From an uncultured Muribaculaceae bacterium (GTDB taxonomy: Bacteria; Bacteroidota; Bacteroidia; Bacteroidales; Muribaculaceae): DNA of 64,000 nucleotides. The stretch covers positions 4,781 through 68,780 of the forward strand of contig CAJULY010000013.1 of NCBI GenBank assembly GCA_910587185.1, in the 5' to 3' direction. Below, piece by piece: positions 34,268 to 41,806 of this stretch (position 1 is its first letter; each line of letters starts with the position of its first letter). The position numbers were made by a program, and so were the translations under genes. The notes below the pieces were generated by a model, which ran no database searches, had not been told where the DNA came from, and saw only the letters and a program-made list of their open reading frames with translations.

Positions 34268-34422
34268 CGTAGTTCTTCTTGCATTTTGGAAGAGGGTATG
34301 AGCCTTTGAAATACCATGAAAATGACATTGCGAGGCTTCTGATTACTTTAAAATGCTGATAAACATCTTAATAAATTAAATATTAACCAACTTAAATCAT
34401 CAAAATTTAGTAATTATCTATT

Positions 34423-35259
34423 ATGGAAGCTCAAAAGCCCACTCAGCAGCCTCAGGCTAAACCTGCCGTAAAGAACGCTGCAAAAACCGGTAGCAATGTT
34501 TCTGGTATCAAGAATGCCTTCTTGGTTATCATCGCTTGCTTTGTTGTAGCCGTTTGCCTCTTTATCTTCTGGTTCGGCGCTGACATTCACTTCGAAGAAG
34601 GTCATCCCAAGGATATCTGGGGAACTATCTACAAAGGCGGTTTCATCGTGCCTGTCCTCCAGACTCTTTTCTTGACCGTTATCGTTCTTTCTGTTGAACG
34701 TTACATCGCAATGAAGACTGCTAAAGGTAAAGGTAACATCACCAAATTCGTCGCTGGTGTTAAAGCTTGCCTGCAGAAAAATGACATCGCCGGCGCTAAA
34801 GCTCTCTGCGCTAAGCAGCAGGGTTCTGTAGCTGCTGTCGTTTCTGCCGCTCTCGTTCGCTACGAAGAAATGGACAAGAACACAGTTCTTACAAAAGAAC
34901 AGAAAGTCGCTACTCTTCAGAAAGAAGTTGAAGAAGCTACCGCTCTCGAAATGCCTGCTCTTCAGCAGAACCTCCCCATCGTCGCTACCATGACAACCCT
35001 CGGTACTCTCGTCGGTCTTCTCGGAACTGTGATGGGTATGATCAAATCATTCCAGGCTCTTGCTCAGTCAGGTGCTCCTGATTCAACCGAACTTTCAACC
35101 GGTATCTCTGAGGCCCTTATCAACACCGCCTTCGGTATCGCAACCGGTGCGTTCGCTGTTATCTCCTACAACTTCTACACCAACAAAATCGATAACCTTA
35201 CTTACGCTATCGACGAAATCGGTTTCTCGATTGTTCAGACATTCGCAGCTACCCACTAA
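34423..35259 (+). CDS. exbB: MotA/TolQ/ExbB proton-channel family protein
   Basis: 278 residues with three membrane helices: the first near 27-50 (AFLVIIACFVVAVCLFIFWFG), the pair in the C-terminal half (LPIVATMTTLGTLVGLLGTVMGMIKSFQAL; STGISEALINTAFGIATGAFAVISYNFYTNKID), which contains the Thr/Ala-rich channel face of ExbB/TolQ. With two ExbD-type partners and TonB it converts proton flow into motion for outer-membrane transporters. The N-terminal extension rich in Gln, Pro, Ala and Lys is common in the phylum. Codons are strongly biased, suggesting high expression. Confidence 0.93.
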   Translation: MEAQKPTQQPQAKPAVKNAAKTGSNVSGIKNAFLVIIACFVVAVCLFIFWFGADIHFEEGHPKDIWGTIYKGGFIVPVLQTLFLTVIVLSVERYIAMKTAKGKGNITKFVAGVKACLQKNDIAGAKALCAKQQGSVAAVVSAALVRYEEMDKNTVLTKEQKVATLQKEVEEATALEMPALQQNLPIVATMTTLGTLVGLLGTVMGMIKSFQALAQSGAPDSTELSTGISEALINTAFGIATGAFAVISYNFYTNKIDNLTYAIDEIGFSIVQTFAATH

Positions 35260-35305
35260 TCCCCTATTACAGTTAATAATTCAAACACCTTATTAAATAA
35301 GTAAT

Positions 35306-36022
35306 ATGGGAAAAGTAAAAATCAAAAAGAAAAGTACCCTCATCGACATGACCGCGATGAGTGACGTAACTGTTCTTTTGCTTACTTTCTTCATGTTGAC
35401 TTCTACCTTCCTTCAGAAAGAGCCCGTGACCGTGCTTACACCGTCTTCTGTTTCTGAAACTAAGGTACCCACGGCCAACTTGGCTTCTATTCTCGTCAGC
35501 CCCGAGGGTAAAGTTTTCATCTCTGTTGCAGGTGAGGCCGATCCCAACGTTGCAGGCGGTGAATGGGCTACCGAGCCTATTCGCAAGGAAGTGATCAAGA
35601 ATGCCGTTGCCGAATACAATAAGAACCACTCAAAGAAAGTCAACCTCACCGAAGCTGAAGTTGAGACTTTCTCTAAGATTGGTACTTTCGGCGTTCCGAT
35701 GAAAGACATGAAGAAGTTCTTGAATATGTCGCAAACCGAACAGGACAAGTACATCTCTGACATGAACAACCCCGGAGTCGGTATTCCTTTGGACGACAAC
35801 AAAGACCTTACCAAACCCAACGAATTCCAGATCTGGATGCGTGCCATCTATTCTGCCGGCAACGAAAACCTCCAGAGCCAGATGAAGAAGGGTGAAGGTA
35901 TCGCCGTTAAGGCCGACAAGGATACCCCCTACGAAACCGTTCACAACGTGCTTGATAACCTCCAGACACTCAAGATGAACCGTTTCAGCTTGATGACTGC
36001 ACTTAAAACCGAACAGGATTAA
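35306..36022 (+). CDS. exbD: ExbD/TolR-family protein (first of two), long
   Basis: 238 residues. The N-terminal IDMTAMSDVTVLLLTFFMLTSTF is the ExbD/TolR membrane helix with its functional Asp; E. coli ExbD is 141 residues, so about 100 residues extra lie in the periplasmic part (around 90-190), between SPEGKVFISV and the final DTPYETVHNVLDNLQTLKMNRFSLMTAL. The pore Asp and the C-terminal fold are kept. It lies 46 bases after exbB and 5 bases before the second exbD. Confidence 0.92.
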   Translation: MGKVKIKKKSTLIDMTAMSDVTVLLLTFFMLTSTFLQKEPVTVLTPSSVSETKVPTANLASILVSPEGKVFISVAGEADPNVAGGEWATEPIRKEVIKNAVAEYNKNHSKKVNLTEAEVETFSKIGTFGVPMKDMKKFLNMSQTEQDKYISDMNNPGVGIPLDDNKDLTKPNEFQIWMRAIYSAGNENLQSQMKKGEGIAVKADKDTPYETVHNVLDNLQTLKMNRFSLMTALKTEQD

Positions 36023-36027
36023 TCATT

Positions 36028-36789
36028 ATGGCACAGATAGAACAATCAGACAAGGGCGGCAAAAAGAAAAAAGGCGCCCAGAAGAAAATTCCTATCCATG
36101 TGGACTTCACGCCCATGGTGGATATGAACATGCTTTTGATTACATTCTTTATGCTTTGTACCACGATGATTAAGTCGCAGACTCTTCAGATCACCCTCCC
36201 TACTAATGAGAAGGTTGACCAGACGGAGATGAACCAAGCTAAAGAATCTGAGGCCATCACTCTCATCGTTGATACCGAGCGCGATGAAAACGGTAAAATC
36301 AAGATGGACGAGAATGGCAAACCCCTGAATATCGTTTACTACTATGAAGGTAAACCTGAAGTTACCAACGAGACTATCGACGCTGCCAGCGGTCTTCTGA
36401 CCTCTAACAAACTGCAGCGTGAGGCTTTCCTCGGTAACGAAGGCAATCTCCAGCGTGGTATCCGCAAAATCCTCCATGACCGCAACACTAAGGTTCTTGA
36501 AAAGATCGAAGTCCTTAAGAAAGACTGGCGCGACAAGAAATTCTCGTCAAACAAAGATCTTAACGACAGCATCTATCAGGCTCGTGCAAAGGAGATCCGT
36601 AACGACTCTACTCTGACTCGCCCGGTTGTTGTGATCAAAGCTACACCCCAGGCATCTTGGGAAAGCCTTATCAGCGCCCTTGATGAAATGCAGATCAATC
36701 AGATTTCACGTTATCAGATTGATAACATGAATAACATTGACTCGCTCATGGTTATCGACTATGTGGCTCGCCACGGTAAGAAGAAATGA
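36028..36789 (+). CDS. exbD: ExbD/TolR-family protein (second of two), long
   Basis: 253 residues. IHVDFTPMVDMNMLLITFFMLCTTM is the membrane helix with the conserved Asp. The periplasmic domain is long, with a charged insertion (ETIDAASGLLTSNKLQREAFLGNEGNLQRGIRKILHDRNTK), and ends in the ExbD-type VVVIKATPQASWESLISALDEMQINQISRYQI. It starts 5 bases after the first exbD. Two different ExbD proteins suggest a mixed channel dimer, as proposed for other Bacteroidota. Confidence 0.92.
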   Translation: MAQIEQSDKGGKKKKGAQKKIPIHVDFTPMVDMNMLLITFFMLCTTMIKSQTLQITLPTNEKVDQTEMNQAKESEAITLIVDTERDENGKIKMDENGKPLNIVYYYEGKPEVTNETIDAASGLLTSNKLQREAFLGNEGNLQRGIRKILHDRNTKVLEKIEVLKKDWRDKKFSSNKDLNDSIYQARAKEIRNDSTLTRPVVVIKATPQASWESLISALDEMQINQISRYQIDNMNNIDSLMVIDYVARHGKKK

Positions 36790-36827
36790 TGATAGATTAT
36801 ATGTTTAACCGTTAAATTTGAACAGAA

Positions 36828-37700
36828 ATGGCAAAAGATGTAGATCTTTCATCAAAAGAATGGCGCGACCTTGTCTTTGAAGGCAAAAACAAGGAGTACG
36901 GAGCCTACGTGATGCGCTCCAACTCCGTGAAACGTCATAACCGTGCTATGCTCGTCATCATTCTTATCCTTGCTGTCGTAGCTATTCTCGGTATTGTTGT
37001 CAATACTGTGATCGCTGCTGCCGAAGCCCGTCCTGAAGACGAGAACGAACAGGCTCTCGTTGAAATGGCAACTGAAGCTGAAGAGGAAGAGGAAGAAATG
37101 GAAGAGGAGCAGCAGAAATATGAAGAACCTGAACCTGAAGTTATCAAGGAAGACCTTCTCAACACTGTGAAACTTACCGAAATCGCCATCATGGAAGACG
37201 ATAAGGTGACTGAGCAGATCAAGAACCAAGACGAACTTAAGGAAGACGACACCGCAGTAGGTGCTGTCAACGAGGACCGTGGTGTCGATAACATCATCGA
37301 TGCTCAGGAACACAAGAACGTTGTGGTTGTTGAAGAAGTTAAACCTGAACCCCCGAAGGTTGAGAAGCCGGATGACAACAAGGTGTTCACCTCTGTAGAG
37401 CAGATGCCGGTTTACCCCGGTGGCGAAGGCGCCCTCCTTGCTGATATCCACAAGAACCTCGTTTATCCTCCTGTTGCCGCTGAAAACGGCGTTGAGGGTA
37501 AGGTTACCGTTTCATTCGTCGTTACCAAGAATGGTTCGATCGGTGAAGTTAAGGTGGCCCGTGGTAAAGACCCCGATCTCGACAAGGAAGCTCAAAGAGC
37601 TGTCCGTGCCCTGAAGAAGAAATTTACCCCCGGTAAGATGAACGGCCATGCCGTAAACGTATGGTACCACGTTCCTATCACATTCCGTCTTAACAAGTAA
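36828..37700 (+). CDS. tonB: TonB-family energy transducer
   Basis: 290 residues. A cytosolic start (DLSSKEWRDLVFEGKNKEYGAYVMRSNSVKRH) typical of Bacteroidota TonB, one membrane helix (AMLVIILILAVVAILGIVVNTVIA), an acidic stretch (EEEEEMEEEQQKYEEPEPEV) and a Pro/Glu/Lys spacer, then the C-terminal TonB fold with YPPVAAENGVEGKVTVSFVVTKNGSIGEVKVARGKDPDLDKEAQRAVRALKK. It carries energy from the ExbB/ExbD motor to outer-membrane TonB-dependent transporters. Last gene of the operon, followed by a terminator. Confidence 0.93.
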   Translation: MAKDVDLSSKEWRDLVFEGKNKEYGAYVMRSNSVKRHNRAMLVIILILAVVAILGIVVNTVIAAAEARPEDENEQALVEMATEAEEEEEEMEEEQQKYEEPEPEVIKEDLLNTVKLTEIAIMEDDKVTEQIKNQDELKEDDTAVGAVNEDRGVDNIIDAQEHKNVVVVEEVKPEPPKVEKPDDNKVFTSVEQMPVYPGGEGALLADIHKNLVYPPVAAENGVEGKVTVSFVVTKNGSIGEVKVARGKDPDLDKEAQRAVRALKKKFTPGKMNGHAVNVWYHVPITFRLNK

Positions 37701-37720
37701 TCTTAACTTAGACTTTATAT

Positions 37721-37752
37721 AACCGGGCATGCAAATCGTTGCATGCCCGGTT
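37721..37752 (+). terminator. Terminator of the tonB operon
   Basis: A perfect 14-bp stem (AACCGGGCATGCAA and complement, 4-base loop) and a TTGTTTATT tail, 20 bases after the tonB stop. Confidence 0.92.
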
Positions 37753-37796
37753 TGTTTATTCCCTCCGGCAAAGTTAATCCCACTCCAATCCGCTCC

Positions 37797-37862
37797 GTCC
37801 GACCTTGTCCGCCCCGTCCGACTCTGTCTGACAGGTCCGACCCTGTCTGACCCGTCCGAAAT
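37797..37862 (+). repeat. GTCCGAC tandem array, left
   Basis: Seven degenerate units of 8-10 bases with the core GTCYGAC (GTCCGACCTT, GTCCGCCCC, GTCCGACTCT, GTCTGACAG, GTCCGACCCT, GTCTGACCC, GTCCGAAAT). A shorter array in the same direction is at 38927-38964. The two share a direct repeat of about 30 bases and bracket the terminase-like gene. Confidence 0.8.
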
Positions 37863-37914
37863 CCATTCCTCCATCAAAAATAGAAACAGACTTCCTCTCC
37901 CTCCGATTCCTCCC

Positions 37915-37922
37915 TAACTTTG
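37915..37922 (+). promoter_or_regulatory. -7 box abutting the terminase-like gene
   Basis: TAACTTTG, ending 4 bases before the ATG at 37927. If it is the true promoter the mRNA has almost no leader. Confidence 0.55.
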
Positions 37923-37926
37923 CGGC

Positions 37927-38664
37927 ATGTTGACCGCGAAGAAAATAAAATGCCGTCCCCGCTCCGTCGGGCAGCGAAACTGGGCCGCTCAGTTCGAGCG
38001 TTGGCTCGGCTACCCGCTTCACCGCGATGCCCGGCGCGCCATCTCCGTTCTCGAGCGTCAGCGCGCGCAGCGCAAGCCGCAGCGCCTCTATCTCTGCGAT
38101 GCCGACGCCGAAAAGGAAGCCCTCAAGCAGGCTCTGGTCAACTATGTCCGCTGGCTCGCCACGGTCGTGCGTCCCGGCGCCCCATTCTGTATCGTCGGCA
38201 AGAACCGCAAGCAGCTGAACCGTCTTCTGCCCCGCCGGTCGCGCAAAGCGTTGCCCGACCCCAAGTGGCAGCCGATACTATCCACCGCCCGTTCACCCGA
38301 ATACTGCCGGGGTCTCAGCTTTCCCATGGCCCTTATTCTCGACGGCGACGCCTATCCGCGTCGCGGACGTCATCTGACCCGTGTCTGGCGTTCTGTTATT
38401 CCGTGTCTGTCAATGAGCGAAGAGTCGCTGCTGGTAGTCCACGGAACCTACCGTCCCAAGACCCGCGTCAACGTCTTCACCAACGAGATCCGGCGCCCAA
38501 GCCGACCGTGGCCGAACCTTGACCTCGCCCGGCCCCCCGATCCACCGCCCGAAGAAGAGCTGATCGAAAGGGAAGTCCTGCTCGGCATCCCTCCCGACCT
38601 CTCAATCCTAAATCAGATCTATCTCCCTGAAACAGAAGACTGCCCGTCAGTCCCGCTCTTCTAA
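37927..38664 (+). CDS. Orphan terminase-like protein, Walker A missing
   Basis: 245 residues, very rich in Arg and Pro and in GC-rich DNA unlike its neighbours. Three segments recall the order of motifs in phage large terminase ATPases: GAPFCIVGKNRKQLNRLL (motif Ia-like), YCRGLSFPMALILDGDAY (a Walker B-like hydrophobic strand ending in acidic residues) and ESLLVVHGTYRPKTRVNVF (motif III-like). No GxxGxGKS/T Walker A is present and no nuclease domain follows. It stands alone, with no portal or capsid genes, between two GTCCGAC arrays. It may be a domesticated or decayed phage gene or an unrelated family; the terminase resemblance is tentative. Shadow frames here come from the high GC. Confidence 0.6.
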   Translation: MLTAKKIKCRPRSVGQRNWAAQFERWLGYPLHRDARRAISVLERQRAQRKPQRLYLCDADAEKEALKQALVNYVRWLATVVRPGAPFCIVGKNRKQLNRLLPRRSRKALPDPKWQPILSTARSPEYCRGLSFPMALILDGDAYPRRGRHLTRVWRSVIPCLSMSEESLLVVHGTYRPKTRVNVFTNEIRRPSRPWPNLDLARPPDPPPEEELIEREVLLGIPPDLSILNQIYLPETEDCPSVPLF

Positions 38665-38992
38665 GCGGCGCCATGACCGCCCCTCCTCCGGAAAAAGATC
38701 CCGTCCGCCCCCCCCGGAACCCGCCACCCACTTGTACGGACATCGCTTTGCGATGTAAAAGGAGTTCCCGGGAAAAAATGGCCCCTCGGACCCGTCCCCC
38801 CCGGAACCAATCATGGCAAAGAGAACATTGACATTTTGGAAAAATCTTGCGCCCCCAATTTGACTAATTTGGCCAATTGGACTAATCTCTCTCGCTTCGC
38901 GAGGTAAAAGACGCAATATTGAAATGGTCTGACCGGTCCGACTCTGTCCGACCCGTCCCGAAATCCCGAACTTACCAGTCGGCTACCTTCGG
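38665..38992. other. Right flank of the terminase-like cassette
   Basis: Non-coding by eye. It holds C-rich runs, two related small hairpins each followed by GTAAAAG (ACATCGC/GCGATGT at 38740-38756; CTCGC/GCGAG at 38891-38903) and the right GTCCGAC array. The C-rich stretch has short open frames, but none looks like protein. Confidence 0.5.
38927..38964 (+). repeat. GTCCGAC tandem array, right
   Basis: Four units (GTCTGACCG, GTCCGACTCT, GTCCGACCC, GTCCCGAAAT) in the same direction as the left array. Confidence 0.8.
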
Positions 38993-39262
38993 TCAAGTCT
39001 TCTCGTCAAGATAATCGCGCGAATGACCGTCAGGCGAATTTGATCTTTTTGGCGCTTTGCGACCCTTTTTCTTTGGTGTTCGCTGTTTAGTGGCTCTTGT
39101 GCTATCCTTACTGATGTCATTCAGCAGAACGATAGTGTCAGCGGTGGGCTCAGGAAGCGTTTTCTGCTGACCTTTATTGAAAATAAGGAATGCGGCGATC
39201 GCGGTCATGAGGCACAACAGCGCAATGGAACCGCGACGTTCTCCTGAGGTTACTTTTTTCAT
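38993..39262 (-). CDS. Small single-pass membrane protein
   Basis: 89 residues: MKKVTSGERRGSIALLCLMTAIAAFLIF gives a short basic start and one membrane helix, then an exported Thr/Lys-rich region with KKKGRKAPKR near the end. Similar small proteins with an ERRG motif before one helix are common in Bacteroidales; their role is not known to me. Same strand as the following symporter gene but separated by 49 bases. Confidence 0.6.
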   Translation of the reverse strand: MKKVTSGERRGSIALLCLMTAIAAFLIFNKGQQKTLPEPTADTIVLLNDISKDSTRATKQRTPKKKGRKAPKRSNSPDGHSRDYLDEKT

Positions 39263-39311
39263 CGTTCCTGAGACTTGTCACTTCGTTTTTATTACGGAAA
39301 TTACCGCAAAC

Positions 39312-40670
39312 TTACAGAAAATATCCTATCAAAACAAGTCCTATCAGTACTGGTGCAATAAAACGGATAATGAACAATATAGGTCCGTAGAGCCTTGAGC
39401 GCATGGTGCCGTCGTTTGTCAGCTGATTCTGAAGAAGTCCTTTTGGCGCAAACCAGCCCATAAAGACGCAAAGGAAAATAGAGCCGACTGGCAGCATTAT
39501 ATTTGTTGCCATGTTGTCAAGGAAATCGAAAATATTGAAGCCTGCTATGCGTATGTGATTCAACGGACCCATTGACAGACTGCACACGGCGCTTAATATG
39601 AATAGCGGGAGAATCACTATGAGGCATGCTTTCCAGCGTGATGTCTTGAAGCGGTCTCTGATAAACGCCACGGAGACTTCGGCTATTGACACCGTGGAAG
39701 TCAGGGCGGCTACGGTGAGCAGAAGAAAGAACAATATTGACCACAGCTGCGTGAAACTCATCTTGCAGAATACTTCGGGAAGAGTGACGAAAACAAGGGT
39801 TGCCCCTCTGAGGCTTTCTCCCGCGAGACCGAACGACGTTACAGCGGGGAAAATAATAAGGCCCATCATGAATGCCACGAGCAAGTCGAGCAACGAGACG
39901 GTGATAGCTGTCCTTGTAAGATTGGTATTCTTGGGGTAGTAGCTGGAATAGGTGATGAGAATGCCCATTCCGAGACTCAGGGAAAAAAAGGCCTGTCCCA
40001 ACGCATTGATCACCACTTCAGGTCCTATCTTGGAAAAATCGGGGCGAAGAAAGAAATCAAGACCTTGAGATGCGCCCGGAAGTGTCAGAGTAACGCCTAT
40101 GAAGACCAGAAGAATGAGAAATAACAAAGGCATCATTATGTTGGAGAGGCGTTCGATACCTTTCTGGACTCCGAGCAGAAGAACTACGAGATTGATCAGG
40201 ATCATCGCATAGGTATTTACAAGAGGATTTACGGGATCTGTGATGAAGGATTCCATCTTCATTGTGAAGTGGTCGGCCGCTGCAACCCCCTCTGTCGGTG
40301 TAAAGAGGCCTCCCGTCACGGACTGCATGAGATATTCGAAAGTCCATCCGGCCACTACCATGTAGAAACACAGGATAAGGTAGCTTGCGACTATTCCCAG
40401 AGCGCCGATTGTCCACCAGCCTCTGGAGGCGCCCAAATTCTTGAACACCCCAATTGCGTCACTCCTGCCCCCACGGCCAATGGAAAATTCCGCAAGCATG
40501 ACCGGTATGCCCAGAATGAGAACACACAATATATAGACTGCGAGAAATGCAGCTCCTCCGTTTGACTGTACTTCGGCCGGGAAGCGCCAGATGTTGCCTA
40601 ATCCTACGGCGGAGCCGACTGTAGCCGCTATAATGCCGACTTTTGATTTGAATTGAGCTTTTTTTGCCAA
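39312..40670 (-). CDS. Sodium-dependent transporter, NSS/SNF family
   Basis: 452 residues from a TTG start, about twelve membrane helices. The N-terminal KSKVGIIAATVGSAVGLGNIWRFPAEVQSNGGAAFLAVY is the Na+-binding unwound helix of LeuT-like symporters for amino acids or similar amines. The frame is open upstream to an ATG at 40808, but that extension overlaps the divergent VanZ-GNAT gene and its promoter, and does not resemble the family. A -7 box at 40703-40710 puts the mRNA start about 26 bases before the TTG, and LAKKAQFKSKV fits family N-termini. The substrate is unknown. Confidence 0.9.
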   Translation of the reverse strand: MAKKAQFKSKVGIIAATVGSAVGLGNIWRFPAEVQSNGGAAFLAVYILCVLILGIPVMLAEFSIGRGGRSDAIGVFKNLGASRGWWTIGALGIVASYLILCFYMVVAGWTFEYLMQSVTGGLFTPTEGVAAADHFTMKMESFITDPVNPLVNTYAMILINLVVLLLGVQKGIERLSNIMMPLLFLILLVFIGVTLTLPGASQGLDFFLRPDFSKIGPEVVINALGQAFFSLSLGMGILITYSSYYPKNTNLTRTAITVSLLDLLVAFMMGLIIFPAVTSFGLAGESLRGATLVFVTLPEVFCKMSFTQLWSILFFLLLTVAALTSTVSIAEVSVAFIRDRFKTSRWKACLIVILPLFILSAVCSLSMGPLNHIRIAGFNIFDFLDNMATNIMLPVGSIFLCVFMGWFAPKGLLQNQLTNDGTMRSRLYGPILFIIRFIAPVLIGLVLIGYFL

Positions 40671-40702
40671 GACTTTTAATGTGAAATTGTACGTATTGTT
40701 TG

Positions 40703-40710
40703 CAAAAATA
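40703..40710 (-). promoter_or_regulatory. -7 box of the NSS transporter gene
   Basis: TATTTTTG on the minus strand, 32 bases before the TTG at 40670. It supports the non-ATG start. Confidence 0.6.
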
Positions 40711-40793
40711 CTAATAATTGTTTCAATATGAAAGCATAATTGTGTATTTTGTTTGAAAGTGTTAGTTGTGTGGGATTCTTCAATGAAAATTTG

Positions 40794-40801
40794 TAAATTT
40801 G
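40794..40801 (+). promoter_or_regulatory. -7 box abutting the VanZ-GNAT gene
   Basis: TAAATTTG, ending 5 bases before the ATG at 40807. Either the mRNA is leaderless or this box is a chance match. Confidence 0.5.
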
Positions 40802-40806
40802 CACTC

Positions 40807-41742
40807 ATGAAATCGACACACTTTTTTTACAGATTCTGTAATTCCATTCCCGTCTGGACTGCCACCTTCGTCATTTTGGCCGTGATAGCCGTGCTCACTC
40901 TGATGCCTTCGTCCGATGTTCCGTCGGTAAGAATTCCTCACATCGACAAATTAGTCCATTTCCTGATGTTCGGTGGCCTTTCTTCAGTGATTCTGATGGA
41001 TTATTCCCGCTGCAGGCGACATCTTGGCTGGAGCCAGTGGATTGTTGTCGCATCGCTCTCTGCCGCCATCGGAGGTCTGATCGAATTGCTTCAGGACTCT
41101 ATGGAGATGGGACGTGGCGCTGAATGGAACGATTTTATCGCAGATACCTTGGGTGCATTTCTGCTTCCTCTCTGTTTCTTTCCTTTCCTCCGGGGGGTGG
41201 TCTCTGACTATTCTTTAAGCCTCAGGGATATTCGCGACAGTTCTGCGGTTCCGGAAAGGATTGTTGAACTGTATGTCTCTTCTTTTCCGCCCGACGAACG
41301 TCGTCCCGTGGACTCTATTCGAAAATTGATAGACGATCATGGCCCGTTTCATTTCAGTCTCATCCGTTCCGGGAGAAAAACCGTAGGCTTTATCACATGG
41401 TGGATTCTTGAGAAGGGTGTTTATGTCGAACATTTTGCCATGAGTCCGGAGCTTCGTTCGCGTGGACTCGGACGTCTCTCAATGGAACGTTTTTGTACTC
41501 TGAATAAGGCACATGGAGTTATACTTGAAGTGGAAACGCCCGGATCTAACGAGATGGCTGACAGACGTATAAAGTTTTATGAAAGATGCGGATTCCGATC
41601 CCATCCCGCGATTGAATATGTCCAGCCTCCATATACACCTTCGTCTCAACCTGTTGAACTTATGCTCATGACTTTTGGACCTATCGACGATGTCGAAGGT
41701 CTTGCTGAAGAGATCAAGCGCCGTGTCTATGGCGCCTCATGA
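40807..41742 (+). CDS. VanZ-like membrane domain fused to a GNAT acetyltransferase
   Basis: 311 residues. Residues 1-130: VanZ-type domain with IPHIDKLVHFLMFGGLSSVI, then GGLIELLQDSMEMGRGAEWNDFIADTLGAFLL, the conserved helix pair of VanZ-like proteins. Residues 140-300: GNAT domain with YVSSFPPDERRPVDSIRKL, VYVEHFAMSPELRSRGLGRLSMERF (the acetyl-CoA loop RxxGxG/L) and FYERCGFRSHPAIEYVQPPY. One continuous frame with no stop or base slip. VanZ domains are linked to resistance to glycopeptides and lipoglycopeptides and are poorly understood; the acetyltransferase would act on the cytosolic side. Substrate unknown. Confidence 0.87.
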   Translation: MKSTHFFYRFCNSIPVWTATFVILAVIAVLTLMPSSDVPSVRIPHIDKLVHFLMFGGLSSVILMDYSRCRRHLGWSQWIVVASLSAAIGGLIELLQDSMEMGRGAEWNDFIADTLGAFLLPLCFFPFLRGVVSDYSLSLRDIRDSSAVPERIVELYVSSFPPDERRPVDSIRKLIDDHGPFHFSLIRSGRKTVGFITWWILEKGVYVEHFAMSPELRSRGLGRLSMERFCTLNKAHGVILEVETPGSNEMADRRIKFYERCGFRSHPAIEYVQPPYTPSSQPVELMLMTFGPIDDVEGLAEEIKRRVYGAS

Positions 41743-41752
41743 TAAAAGATAA

Positions 41753-41779
41753 CCCGTCGGAGCACTCGGCACCGACGGG
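41753..41779. terminator. Bidirectional terminator, VanZ-GNAT and fabD
   Basis: CCCGTCGG/CCGACGGG with a loop of 11 bases, T-rich to the right (TATTTTTA) and A-rich to the left (TAAAAGATAA), between convergent genes. Confidence 0.75.
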
Positions 41780-41806
41780 CGGAATATTTTTATCGGGAAA
41801 TGCTTT

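Larger units (their letters stand above)
34062..34422. other. Divergent control region, nqr and ExbB operons
   Basis: 361 very AT-rich bases holding the two divergent promoters listed next. The ExbB mRNA would carry a leader of about 150 bases. No gene, tRNA or repeat is seen. Confidence 0.6.

Noticed and set aside
37920..38522. Alternative plus-strand frame over the terminase-like gene
   Set aside because: High-GC shadow rich in Arg, Ser and Pro without ordered motifs. The frame at 37927-38664 has hydrophobic strands and acidic motifs in the right order.
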